This document shows positions 1 through 7,905 of a DNA stretch of 64,000 nt, piece after piece; the first letter of the stretch is position 1, and every line of letters starts with the position of its first letter. The position numbers were made by a program, and so were the translations under genes. The DNA comes from Streptomyces sp. CB01635 (GTDB taxonomy: Bacteria; Actinomycetota; Actinomycetes; Streptomycetales; Streptomycetaceae). The stretch spans positions 23,714 through 87,713 of the forward strand of contig NZ_NNBL01000030.1 in NCBI RefSeq assembly GCF_002803065.1, read 5' to 3'. A model generated the notes under the pieces. That model ran no database searches. It had not been told where the DNA came from and saw only the letters and a program-made list of their open reading frames with translations.

Positions 1-178
1 GACGGCCTGGCGCCAGCTGCGGGGCTTGACCGAAGCAGGCGTCCGGCCCTACCTCCGACGGTATCCACCTGCGGATCCGTCTCGAAGAGGCCTGCGAGAC
101 GTGCGGCCTGTCCGTCGCGAACCGGATCGACGACTGCTCGCTCTGGCAGGCGGTCTGGCTCGCGCCGGACGCCGTATC
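1..178 (+). other. Degenerate coding remnant, unidentified
   Basis: Two overlapping frames look protein-like but neither forms a complete gene. One reads ...AWRQLRGLTEAGVRPYL and then becomes low quality. The adjacent frame takes over with HLRIRLEEACETCGLSVANR and DDCSLWQAVWL before running into the lectin gene on the opposite strand. This looks like the frameshifted 3' end of a gene cut by the window edge. I do not recognise the family. Confidence 0.25.
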
Positions 179-737
179 AGTCGGCATGGTCCGGCGGCGC
201 CGCGAAAGGCATCACCAACAGCCAGTGCTGGTTCACCCCGGAATGCCTGCTCCACAGGTGAGGCACGATACCGCGCTCCGCACCGTGCGGCCGGTCGAGC
301 ACCAGACCGGTGGCAGCGCTCTCCAGATAGTGGGCGCGACCGCCGGGGGCCGGCCTGAGCCGCCAACGCTGCCGCGGCTCACGGGCCTCAGCCCGCATCT
401 GTACAAGGTCCCCGTTGTGACTGCCGTGGCCGTCGAGGAACAGGTTGTTGTTGTGCGAGACGATGCCGACTTCGCCGTCACGCCCCGCGGGGACGAGCCG
501 CCACAGCTGATGAGCTTGGCCGTGTGCTGTCCACAGGTTCGGATGCTGGCCGTCCTCGTTGTGGAGTGCCGTGTCCAATGCGAGGCCGGAATCCACGGAG
601 ATGATCAGGAAGGGGCCGGTCTGTGTAATGCTGCGCCGCCGCCGTTTGAAGACAGCACCCACATCATTCGTGGTGATCTTCAGGAAGGGCGGAAAGGGAC
701 TGATCTCCGCGCCGAATCGTCGGGTCTCGTCTGTCAC
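177..737 (-). CDS. Ricin-type beta-trefoil lectin domain protein
   Basis: This 186-residue protein carries one ricin-B-type carbohydrate-binding trefoil over about residues 45-175. Three repeats each end in a QxW-like motif (HQLWRL, RQRWRL, NQHWLL), and LALDT, LFLDGHG and LVLDRPHG fill the matching Asp-containing positions. No signal peptide or membrane segment is evident, and the N-terminus (about 40 residues with an Arg-rich KRRRR patch) is not recognised. Such domains bind galactose-type sugars and are usually attached to a hydrolase or toxin; here the lectin stands alone. The GTG start follows no strong Shine-Dalgarno site, so the start is approximate. Confidence 0.7.
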   Translation of the reverse strand: MTDETRRFGAEISPFPPFLKITTNDVGAVFKRRRRSITQTGPFLIISVDSGLALDTALHNEDGQHPNLWTAHGQAHQLWRLVPAGRDGEVGIVSHNNNLFLDGHGSHNGDLVQMRAEAREPRQRWRLRPAPGGRAHYLESAATGLVLDRPHGAERGIVPHLWSRHSGVNQHWLLVMPFAAPPDHAD

Positions 738-810
738 GGACTCAGCCTAGGGCCGCCATCCCCGCTATGGGGGCGCTGCCTTGAAACTCCGTCACCACCC
801 ACGAACCGGA

Positions 811-1083
811 TCACCGGCGCAGCACGAAACACCGCACCCCACCCAGCGCCAGGTCGTACCAGGCCCCGCTCCCCCACCCCGCCAACAGGCCGGCCATCTC
901 CTCGCCGGCGATCTCGATATGCGGCCGCGCCGACAGGCGGTCGGCGAGCAACGTCGTCACCACTCACACCCGGCGCCAGCAGACGACGTACCGCCCGGCG
1001 GCCGTCTCCTTGCCCCGCATGAACGCAAACACCAGCTGCATCGTCACCACGTCGAACTCGACCCGCGGGAGCATGCCGACGGC
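811..1083 (-). pseudogene. Short gene with in-frame stop, function unknown
   Basis: One reverse-strand frame stays protein-like from about 1083 down to a TGA at 811-813, reading VEFDVVTMQLVFAFMRG, then AGRYVVCWRRV, a TGA at 964-966, and then LADRLSARPHIEIAGEEM to ...GGVRCFVLRR. The residues after the internal TGA could be a separate 50-codon ORF starting at the GTG at 961-963. I do not recognise the family. The internal stop suggests decay. Confidence 0.3.
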
Positions 1084-1319
1084 AGGTCGTCATCGAAGTC
1101 GACGGTGTCTAGAACTACGGCCGCGAGAACCCGCCCGACGAAAAGGGACGGGGCACCTACACCGCCTCGCCCCAGCTGTACTCGGAGATGGTCGCCGAGG
1201 ATCGGCGGCTTCGTCTGGCCGGCTACGAGATCTACCGCTTCGGAGGCTGGGAACTCACCCAGCCCCAAGGCGAGCGGACCTTCATCGACTTCTTCACCGA
1301 AATGCCCAAACGGCATTAG
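1084..1319 (+). pseudogene. Endonuclease-fold-like C-terminal remnant with TAG stop
   Basis: The frame reads VVIEVDGV, a TAG at 1110-1112, then NYGREN...SEMVAEDRRLRLAGYE, IYRFGGWEL and FIDFFTEMPKRH to the TAG at 1317-1319. The pattern (I)EVDGxxxY... followed by EDRRLRLAGYExYRFGGxEL is typical of small actinobacterial proteins with a restriction-endonuclease-like fold. No start codon or upstream domain is present in frame. I read it as the C-terminal third of such a gene carrying a nonsense mutation. The exact family is not certain. Confidence 0.4.
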
Positions 1320-1371
1320 AAGCGGGACTGTAAGAGGAACGGTGTAACTCCTGATCATGGAGGATGCACTG

Positions 1372-1703
1372 ATGACCAGTAACAGCGCGCCTGAGAACGA
1401 AAGTTCAAAGGTGGCGGCCCCGCAGTCGGCGAAAGCGGTGGATGACCAGCTGATCGAGGAGTTGGTGGGCCGCGCTCAAGCCGAAGGGCTGCAGCTGACC
1501 GCGAGGGAGGTCTGCTGCAACAGCTGACGAAACGACTTCTGGAGTCGGCTCTGGAGGGCGAGGTCACCGATCATCTCGGCTATGACCGGCATGATCCGGC
1601 GGGCAAGAACGGCGGCAACACCCGTAATGGAACCCGCTCCAGAACGGTGATGCCCGAAGTCGGGCCCGTCGAGATTGCCGTGCCCCGTGACCGGGACGGG
1701 TCG
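1372..1703 (+). pseudogene. IS256-family transposase, N-terminal fragment, frameshifted
   Basis: An ATG behind GGAGG opens a frame (MTSNSAPENESSK..., VDDQLIEELVGRAQAEGLQL) that stops soon after TAREV. The same protein continues in the neighbouring frame as QQLTKRLLESALEGEVTDHL, GYDRHDPAGKNGGNTRNGT and ...VGPVEIAVPRDRDGS. This is the classic N-terminus of IS256/Mutator-type transposases, which exceed 400 residues. Only about 110 codons remain, none of the catalytic DDE part, and there is a frameshift near 1515. Homology stops abruptly at DRDGS, where a different coding sequence begins. Confidence 0.8.
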
Positions 1704-1816
1704 AAGGTGGTGAGTTCCATCGTGGGCGCGGTGACCATCGCCCGGGCCCTGCCCGAGGGTGATGAACAGGCGGACTCCGTGCTCAGTGCCGTGCGCGAGG
1801 AGTTCCTCATCATGTA
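1704..1816 (+). pseudogene. TetR-family regulator, C-terminal tail remnant
   Basis: Directly after the IS256 fragment and in the same frame the sequence reads KVVSSIVGAVTIARAL, then DEQADSVLSAVREEFL. A hydrophobic helix (SSIVGAVTIAR), an acidic turn and a final helix is how TetR-family ligand-binding domains normally end. No DNA-binding domain is present. The DHA2 exporter at 4052-5554 is the sort of gene TetR proteins usually control, so the lost regulator could have belonged to it; that link is speculative. Confidence 0.45.
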
Positions 1817-1835
1817 TGGGGCTGACGTCTCGAGG

Positions 1836-3116
1836 TCACATGCGCACGTACTGCTCGGTGTCCTCCGCGAAGTCTTTCAGCGCTTGGTCAGTCAGTGTGG
1901 GGCGGGTCTGCGCAATAGCCTGGAGGTAGTCCTCCGTGCTGGGCGGTGTGCCTTTCCCGTGAGCGACTTCGCGTTCGAAGGCGGTCTGCGCGCCCTTGCG
2001 TGCTGCGAACTCGATGTCGGCCGGTGTGAACATCTCGCTGGCTTCCACCAGGCGTTGCAGGTCGACATCGGCCGCGGCAGGGCGGAGATAGCGCTGCCAG
2101 ACCGCCGTCCGGGCCACCGGATCCGGAGGGCCGACGGGGATGACGTAGTCGAAGCGGCCCGGCCGTAGGAACGCTGGGTCGAGGGAGCGGACGGAGTTCG
2201 TGGCACAGATCAGGAGCCGATCATCGTGGTCGCGGAAGCCGGGTATCAGCTTGAGGAGTTCGTTGGTGACTCCGTGACCGGGGTCGCCGGCCATGCCGGA
2301 CCGGACGGAGGCGATCTCCTCGACCTCGTCGATGAAGAGGATCACCGTCTCCAGCTCGGCCAAATCGGTGAACGCCTCGCGAAGCGAGGTCGCCAGTCCT
2401 CCCTCCCCCGATGATGCGAGCCGGGAGGGGAAGAGCTCCACGAAGGGCCACTCCAGCCGGGAGGCGACCCCTTTGGCAAAACTGGTCTTGCCAGTGCCCG
2501 GCGGCCCGAAGAGGATGACCGCCTTCGGCGGCACCACTCCGTACTGCTCGGCGAGCGCGGGCTGGGCCAGCGGCAGCACGATCCGCCGCTCGATCGTCTC
2601 CTTCACCCGTTCCATTCCCGCGAGGCTGTCCCACAGTCCCCCAGGCACCATCCTTCCCCCGAGTTCCGCGAGAAGTCCCGCGTCGCTCGCGCCGAGGTGC
2701 TCGACCTTCTCGTAGAAGACGAGCCCACCGCGGGACCGATAACCGGAGTGCTCCAAAGCAGCGGATCCGGTCGCCCCCGGTACAAGGAGCGCACCGATCC
2801 GGCGGACCCCCTGTGACCGCAGGCGCCGCTCGATCTCGGCGATCAAGGCGCTTCCGATCCCGCGGTTACGCCACCCGACGCCCAGGGCCACCAGGGTGAT
2901 CCAGCCCCGTTCGCCGTGAGTCTGCGCCACAGCGATGCCCACCAGCTCGTCACCGACCACCGCCACGACGGTCGGCCCGTCGGCCCGGGCCGCGGTCACG
3001 ACCTCCGATACGGGGAAAACAGCAGGTGCCCCGTCCGCCTGCTGATTCTGGTCCCAGATCTGGATGGCACGGTCCAGATCGTCGTCGCGGAAATCCCGCA
3101 ATCGCCACGTCGGCAT
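1836..3116 (-). CDS. GNAT acetyltransferase-AAA+ ATPase fusion protein
   Basis: Residues 1-140 form a GNAT N-acetyltransferase domain (WRLRDFRDDDLDRAI; acetyl-CoA loop region GWRNRGIGSALI). Residues about 150-410 form an AAA+ module of the CDC48/proteasomal-ATPase type: Walker A GPPGTGKTSFAKG, Walker B ILFIDEVEEI, sensor 1 ICATNS, and arginine-finger region DPAFLRPGRFD. A protein of this shape could couple substrate acetylation to ATP-driven remodelling, but the substrate is unknown. I prefer the ATG at 3116, which follows GAAGGTGG, over the ATG at 3161, which adds a low-complexity extension. The gene stands alone between IS debris. Confidence 0.85.
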   Translation of the reverse strand: MPTWRLRDFRDDDLDRAIQIWDQNQQADGAPAVFPVSEVVTAARADGPTVVAVVGDELVGIAVAQTHGERGWITLVALGVGWRNRGIGSALIAEIERRLRSQGVRRIGALLVPGATGSAALEHSGYRSRGGLVFYEKVEHLGASDAGLLAELGGRMVPGGLWDSLAGMERVKETIERRIVLPLAQPALAEQYGVVPPKAVILFGPPGTGKTSFAKGVASRLEWPFVELFPSRLASSGEGGLATSLREAFTDLAELETVILFIDEVEEIASVRSGMAGDPGHGVTNELLKLIPGFRDHDDRLLICATNSVRSLDPAFLRPGRFDYVIPVGPPDPVARTAVWQRYLRPAAADVDLQRLVEASEMFTPADIEFAARKGAQTAFEREVAHGKGTPPSTEDYLQAIAQTRPTLTDQALKDFAEDTEQYVRM

Positions 3117-3269
3117 CGTCACCACCTTCGTGAGGAGACCACCGCCACTGCCCCGGGGCATGGCGGTCCTCCCGCCACCGGACCCTTTCCTCCATTCTCC
3201 GCGCCGTCGTCACGCAGCCGCACGTCGAACGACCCGCCGATGACGACAGACAGGGCCGGCGCGGCGCCA

Positions 3270-3884
3270 TACTCCCTGCCTGGATCGACGCGGTGCCGAC
3301 TTCCTGCACTCCCAGGCCGACGCCCTCCTGGCGACGGACTTCCTCGAGACCATCACATTGACCGGGCAGCGCCCGTACGTACTCACCACCACCGAGCACG
3401 CCACCCGCCGCGCCCGCATCCCGGGCACCGCCCCGCACTGGACCGCGGCCCGGGTCACCCAGACGATCAAGAACATGGCCAGGCACCTGGAAGACACCCG
3501 CACCAAGCCCAAGTTCGTCACCCCGACCGCGACACGAAGCACCCCGCCCTCATCGACGAGGTCCTCGCCGACCCCGGCATCCGAACCGTTCCCACGAGCA
3601 TCCGGACACCACGCATGAACTCGATCACGGAACGCTGGGCACAGTCCTGCCGCCACGAACTCCTTGACCACGCCCTCACCCGGAACGAAACCCACCTGCG
3701 CCACGCCCTGCACGAATACGAGCCGTACTACAACTCGCACCGCGCTCACCAGGCCATGAAACAGGCAGCACCCCTACGCGCCCTCCCCGAACCGATTGCC
3801 GATCCAGGCCGGATCGCCCTCCTCGACATACCTCGGCACGACCGCCTCGGCGGAGTGATCCACGAGTACCGACGTACCGCCTGA
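3270..3884 (+). pseudogene. Integrase-type transposase remnant, copy A (C-terminal half)
   Basis: Reading frames shift several times: SQADALLATDFLETIT, then GQRPYVLTTTEHATRRARIP, then PRMNSITERWAQSCRHELL and HQAMKQAAPLRALPEPIADPG, ending GGVIHEYRRTA and TGA. These are the DDE/rve integrase catalytic core and tail of a Streptomyces IS481/IS3-like element. The closest relative in the window is the longer copy at 56946-58043 (DFLETVTLSGTRMYV, PRMNSIVERWVQTCRREL). The N-terminal half is missing and several frameshifts make it inactive. Confidence 0.75.
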
Positions 3885-3891
3885 GATGCAC

Positions 3892-3910
3892 GGATGAGGA
3901 TTTCGGCAGG
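3892..3910 (+). repeat. Right-end terminal repeat of IS copy A
   Basis: The 19 bases GGATGAGGATTTCGGCAGG follow the copy A stop codon and match the right terminal repeat of the element at 56813-58080 (GGATGACATTTTCGGCAAGG). In both copies the repeat begins shortly after the transposase stop and is preceded by TGCAC. This supports a shared IS right end. Confidence 0.55.
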
Positions 3911-4051
3911 TGCAAGGCTTCGGAACGGAGCCGCTGACGGAGTCACAGCCGAATCGCGGCGAGGGTGACCGTGCGGTGGAAGACGCGCGATCGGCGCTGT
4001 CTGCTCCAGCCTGAGCCGAGGACCGCTGTCCGGGTCGGAGCCCGACCAGTC

Positions 4052-5554
4052 TCAGCTTTGGGCGGCATGACAGTGCCCGTGGACGACTTCGGGCGGGCAC
4101 GGCGCCGCTGTTGTTGCCCCACGGTCGGTACGCCACTCGATCAGCGCGATGCCCAACGCCGCCAAGATGGCGGCGATGCCGACGCCGACAGACGCTGCCA
4201 CGGCCAGCCGGTAGTCGTCCCCGCTTGAGGCCAGTACCAAGTAGTACGTGCCGGGCAGTGCGGCCGTCCCCACTGCCCCGCCCAGGCGCTGTCCGGTCTG
4301 CAGCGCACCGCCGGCGGCGCCCGCCATCCGCACCGGAACATCCCGCAGCGTCATCGTCACATTCGGGGAGATGACGAAGCCACTGCCGATACCGCCCACG
4401 AGGAGGGCGGGGACAGCGGCCCAGACGGCGACCGATGGCGGGGCGAACCTGAGCAGCAGCGCCGCTGCGGCGAGCCCGACAACGACGCCGACCAGGCCGA
4501 GCACGGTCAGTAGCCTGCCCATCCGCTCCACAAGCCGTCCGGCCACGACGGCCGCTCCCGCGGAGCCCACGGCGAACGGTGTCACGGCCAGTCCGGACTG
4601 CAGCGGCGAAAAACCCAGGCCGTTCTGGAAGAACAGCGCGAACACGATCCACACACCGCTGAATCCCATGAAGTAGAGCGTCGCCAGGCCGGCACCGGTC
4701 GCATAGCCACGGGTTTCGGCAATCAACCTTGGATGCAGCAGCGGTTCGCCGCCTTGGGCTGCGACTCGGCGCTCCCACCGCCCGAAGCCGACCAGCAGCA
4801 GTGCCCCTACCGGGAAGAGCCACCACAGACGGCGCACGCCGCCGGAGTCGGCTTGGACCAACGGCAGCAGGACCGCCAGGACACCGCAACCGATCAGGGC
4901 AACGCCCGACAGATCGAGGTGTCCCCTCTTGCCCGGGGCGACGCGGGGCAGCAGCCGGTGGCCGAGTACGAGTGCCACGGCACCCACGGGGACGTTGACG
5001 AAGAAGATCCAGCGCCAGCCCTGAGGTCCGGTGGCCAAGGCGAGGATGACGCCTCCGGTGATCGGACCGACCGCACTGGAGATGCCGACAGTGGCGCCGA
5101 ACAACCCGAAGGCACGAGCACGCTCGGCTCCGGTGAACATCTGTTGGATCAGCGCAGAATTCTGCGGAGCAAGGCAGCCGGCGGCGATTCCTTGCGCCAT
5201 GCGGGCGATGACGAGCAGGGTGATCGTCGGGGCCGCCCCCGCTGCGACGCTGCACAAGACAAAGGCCGCGAGCGCTCCGAGGAAGATCCGGCGTCGGCCG
5301 ATCGCATCGCCAAGACGTCCGGCCGGCACCAGCGCAAGCGCGAACGTCAGCGCATACCCGGACACCACCCATTGCACTGCGGCCGGTGAGGCGCCCAGTT
5401 CCCTTTGCATCGAGGGCAGCGCGACCGCGACGATCGTCACATCGAGCAGGATCATGAAGCCCGCCACCAGCGTGACCCACAAGGCCCGCCACCGGCTCGG
5501 ATCTGGCCGGCCTGCTGACTTCGCCGGGCCTGGTGGTCGCCCACTCGATTCCAC
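4052..5554 (-). CDS. DHA2-family (14-TMS) MFS drug exporter
   Basis: A 500-residue membrane protein with about 14 hydrophobic segments, the usual size and topology of the EmrB/QacA proton-driven drug exporters. Helix 1 carries the family signature LLDVTIVAVALPSMQRELG. The loop 2-3 motif is GRLGDAIGRRR, and motif C appears as GPITGGVILALATG in helix 5. It probably exports a hydrophobic compound; the substrate cannot be read from sequence. The ATG at 5554 follows AAAGGAG. An AT-rich region with a partial dyad lies about 60 bp upstream. No intact regulator is adjacent. Confidence 0.9.
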   Translation of the reverse strand: MESSGRPPGPAKSAGRPDPSRWRALWVTLVAGFMILLDVTIVAVALPSMQRELGASPAAVQWVVSGYALTFALALVPAGRLGDAIGRRRIFLGALAAFVLCSVAAGAAPTITLLVIARMAQGIAAGCLAPQNSALIQQMFTGAERARAFGLFGATVGISSAVGPITGGVILALATGPQGWRWIFFVNVPVGAVALVLGHRLLPRVAPGKRGHLDLSGVALIGCGVLAVLLPLVQADSGGVRRLWWLFPVGALLLVGFGRWERRVAAQGGEPLLHPRLIAETRGYATGAGLATLYFMGFSGVWIVFALFFQNGLGFSPLQSGLAVTPFAVGSAGAAVVAGRLVERMGRLLTVLGLVGVVVGLAAAALLLRFAPPSVAVWAAVPALLVGGIGSGFVISPNVTMTLRDVPVRMAGAAGGALQTGQRLGGAVGTAALPGTYYLVLASSGDDYRLAVAASVGVGIAAILAALGIALIEWRTDRGATTAAPCPPEVVHGHCHAAQS

Positions 5555-5613
5555 GGGGCTCCTTTCGACGGAGTCACGACCCAGTGTCCGTGCACACGAG
5601 GGCCAGACATCGC

Positions 5614-5625
5614 GTAATTAAGTAC
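5614..5625. promoter_or_regulatory. AT-rich promoter region with partial dyad upstream of the MFS exporter
   Basis: GTAATTAAGTAC (10 of 12 positions palindromic) is one of the few AT-rich stretches in this part of the window and lies 60 bp upstream of the exporter start. It could be a repressor operator overlapping the promoter. This rests only on composition, symmetry and position. Confidence 0.3.
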
Positions 5626-5654
5626 GACTACTCATCCGATCAGAGCTAGGCCCT

Positions 5655-6025
5655 GCGGTTTTCCGGTCTCAGAGGGAGGAAATCAGCACCAACCAGCACC
5701 GGAATCAGGCGTGCTGACTACCAGAGCGCCAAATGCCTGGAGTTACCGCGGTACAGCAGCGGGGCCATCTGCCACTGGCAATCATCACTGGTCGTGACGG
5801 CACCCATCGTCACCTGAATATGGGCGTGGTGGCACGACCTTGCGGTCATGGCGGCGTGTCCCGCTCTCCTGAGCTGCAGCGGCGCCGCTCCGACGGCCGT
5901 GGAGCGTGCGGCAGCGGGCCATGCAGGCGGGGCCGCTCGGCGAGTTTGTTCAACTACCTGGCCCGCAAGTCTTTTTAACGATGTAAGTCCTGTGCTGTGA
6001 TGAGCGCCATCGCTGAGGCCGTCCC
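5655..6025. other. Intergenic stretch upstream of the GH2 operon
   Basis: About 370 bases without a convincing gene. Short open frames on both strands have no recognisable domain and no ribosome-binding site. A weak LacI-type box (TTTAACGATGTAA) lies at about 5974-5986, upstream of the stronger box at the GH2 start. Confidence 0.3.
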
Positions 6026-6029
6026 AGGA

Positions 6030-6041
6030 GACAACGATGTC
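6030..6041. promoter_or_regulatory. LacI-type operator box at the GH2 start codon
   Basis: GACAACGATGTC is an imperfect palindrome centred on CpG, the layout of LacI-family operators. It includes the ATG of the GH2 gene, so a bound repressor would block transcription and expose little leader. The identical 12-mer recurs at 9277-9288, and its core ACAACGATGT at 19984-19993. Confidence 0.55.
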
Positions 6042-7905
6042 AACTCTGTCTGAAGAGCGCCCCCATCCCGATCCCCAGAACGCCGGCGTCCCCCGCCCCG
6101 AATACCCTCGCCCCAGCTTCGTCCGCGACGAGTGGCTGAATCTCAACGGCACCTGGCAGTTCGCCTTCGACCCCGGCGACAGCGGCCTGGAGCGCGGGCT
6201 CGTCGATGCCGAGCTGCCCGGCACGATCACCGTTCCGTTCTGCCCGGAGTCGGAGCTGTCCGGGATCGGCGACACCGACTTCCACGCCGCCGTCTGGTAC
6301 CGCCGCACGGTGCGGATCCCCGAGGGCTGGCAGGGCCGGCGCCCCGTGCTGCACTTCGGAGCCGTCGATCACGACGCCACGGTCTGGGTCAACGGCCGCG
6401 AAGTGGCCCGACACAGCGGCGGGTTCACCTCCTTCAGCGCCGACCTTGCTGGCGTGGCGCGCGCGGGCGAGGACGCCGTGATCGTCGTACGCGCCAGGGA
6501 CACCCGGCAGGGACCACAGGCCCGCGGCAAGCAGTCCGACCGGTACGACAACTACACCTGCCTGTACACACGCGCCACCGGCATCTGGCAGACGGTCTGG
6601 CTGGAGCCGGTGGCCGACACCCACCTCGGGCGGCCCCGCATCACCCCCGACCTCGCCGCCGGCTGCTTCCACCTCGAACTGCCCCTGTCCGGCAACCGCA
6701 AGGGCCATCACATCCGCGCCCGGCTGACCGACGAGCAGGGCACCGTGGCCGAGGGCTCGGTCGCGGCCCACCTCGATCTCGCACCACGCCTGGTCCTCGC
6801 CGTCCCCGAGGAGCGGCGCAGGTGCTGGTCGCCCGAGGATCCGCATCTGTACGAGATTCACCTGGAGGTGGTGGACGGCGACGCCGCGGTGGTGGACAGC
6901 GCCCGGTGCACCGCGGGCCTGCGGTCGGTCACGATCGAGGGAAAGCAGGTACTGCTCAACGGCCATCCGGTCTTCCAGCGCCTCGTCCTCGACCAGGGCT
7001 GGTACCCCGACGGCCTGATGACGGCTCCCAGCGACGCCGCGCTGGTCCGCGACATCAAGCTGTCGCTCGCCGCCGGTTTCAACGGGGCCCGCCTGCACCA
7101 GAAGGTCTTCGAGGAGCGCTTCCTCCACCACGCGGACCGCCTGGGCTATCTGGTGTGGGCCGAGTTCGGTGACTGGGGGGCAGGCACCGGGGCATCGAGC
7201 GGCGACACCCACCAGCAGACCATCGGCTTCGCCGCCCAGTGGCTGGAGGCGGTCGAGCGGGACCACTCCCACCCCTCGATCATCGGCTGGTGCCCCCTCA
7301 ACGAGACCCGGCAGGAACTGCACGACCGCCGCACCACGCTCGACGACGCCACCCGCGCCCTGTTCCTCGCCACGAAGGCCGCCGACACCTCACGTCCCGT
7401 GCTGGACACCTCCGGCTACTCCCACCGCGTCCCCGAGACGGACATCTACGACTCGCACTGCTACGAACAGGACCCCGACGCCTTCCGGCAGTTGATGGCG
7501 GGCCTGGACAAGAACGAGCCGTTTATCAACCCGCAGGACGAGCCGGGCGACACCGAGTGGTCGGTGGCGTACCGCGGACAGCCGTACTTTTGCAGCGAGT
7601 TCGGCGGCATCTGGTGGAATCCTGACGAGGCTGCTCCCGACGACGGCAGCCGGAACAGCTCCTGGGGATACGGCGAACGACCCCGCGACGAGGAGGAGTT
7701 CCACCAGCGCTTCGCCGGGCTGACCGGCGTGCTCCTCGACGACCCGGACATGTTCGGCTACTGCTACACCCAGCTCACCGACGTGTTCCAGGAGGAGAAC
7801 GGCATCTACCGGTTCGACCGATCCGTCAAGCTCGACGTGACGCGGGTGCGCGCGGCGCAGCAGCGTCCGGCCGCTTGCGAGTCGGCTGCCGAGAGGATGA
7901 AGTAG
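6037..7905 (+). CDS. Glycoside hydrolase family 2 enzyme (beta-galactosidase/glucuronidase superfamily)
   Basis: This 622-residue protein has the standard GH2 layout: an N-terminal sugar-binding jelly roll (about 20-190; PRPSFVRDEWLNLNGTWQFA), an immunoglobulin-like domain, and a TIM barrel from about residue 300. The general acid lies in CPLNETRQEL near residue 422 and the nucleophile in YFCSEFGGIWW near residue 520. No signal peptide is seen, so it should act on imported oligosaccharides in the cytoplasm. The specific linkage cannot be assigned. It opens an operon; the binding-protein gene begins in its stop codon (TAGTG). The ATG follows AGGAG and overlaps a LacI-type box. Confidence 0.92.
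   Translation: MSTLSEERPHPDPQNAGVPRPEYPRPSFVRDEWLNLNGTWQFAFDPGDSGLERGLVDAELPGTITVPFCPESELSGIGDTDFHAAVWYRRTVRIPEGWQGRRPVLHFGAVDHDATVWVNGREVARHSGGFTSFSADLAGVARAGEDAVIVVRARDTRQGPQARGKQSDRYDNYTCLYTRATGIWQTVWLEPVADTHLGRPRITPDLAAGCFHLELPLSGNRKGHHIRARLTDEQGTVAEGSVAAHLDLAPRLVLAVPEERRRCWSPEDPHLYEIHLEVVDGDAAVVDSARCTAGLRSVTIEGKQVLLNGHPVFQRLVLDQGWYPDGLMTAPSDAALVRDIKLSLAAGFNGARLHQKVFEERFLHHADRLGYLVWAEFGDWGAGTGASSGDTHQQTIGFAAQWLEAVERDHSHPSIIGWCPLNETRQELHDRRTTLDDATRALFLATKAADTSRPVLDTSGYSHRVPETDIYDSHCYEQDPDAFRQLMAGLDKNEPFINPQDEPGDTEWSVAYRGQPYFCSEFGGIWWNPDEAAPDDGSRNSSWGYGERPRDEEEFHQRFAGLTGVLLDDPDMFGYCYTQLTDVFQEENGIYRFDRSVKLDVTRVRAAQQRPAACESAAERMK

Noticed and set aside
3774..5492. A 572-codon reverse frame in the MFS exporter region
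   Set aside because: Same strand but another frame from the exporter; Arg/Ala/Gly-rich without membrane helices.
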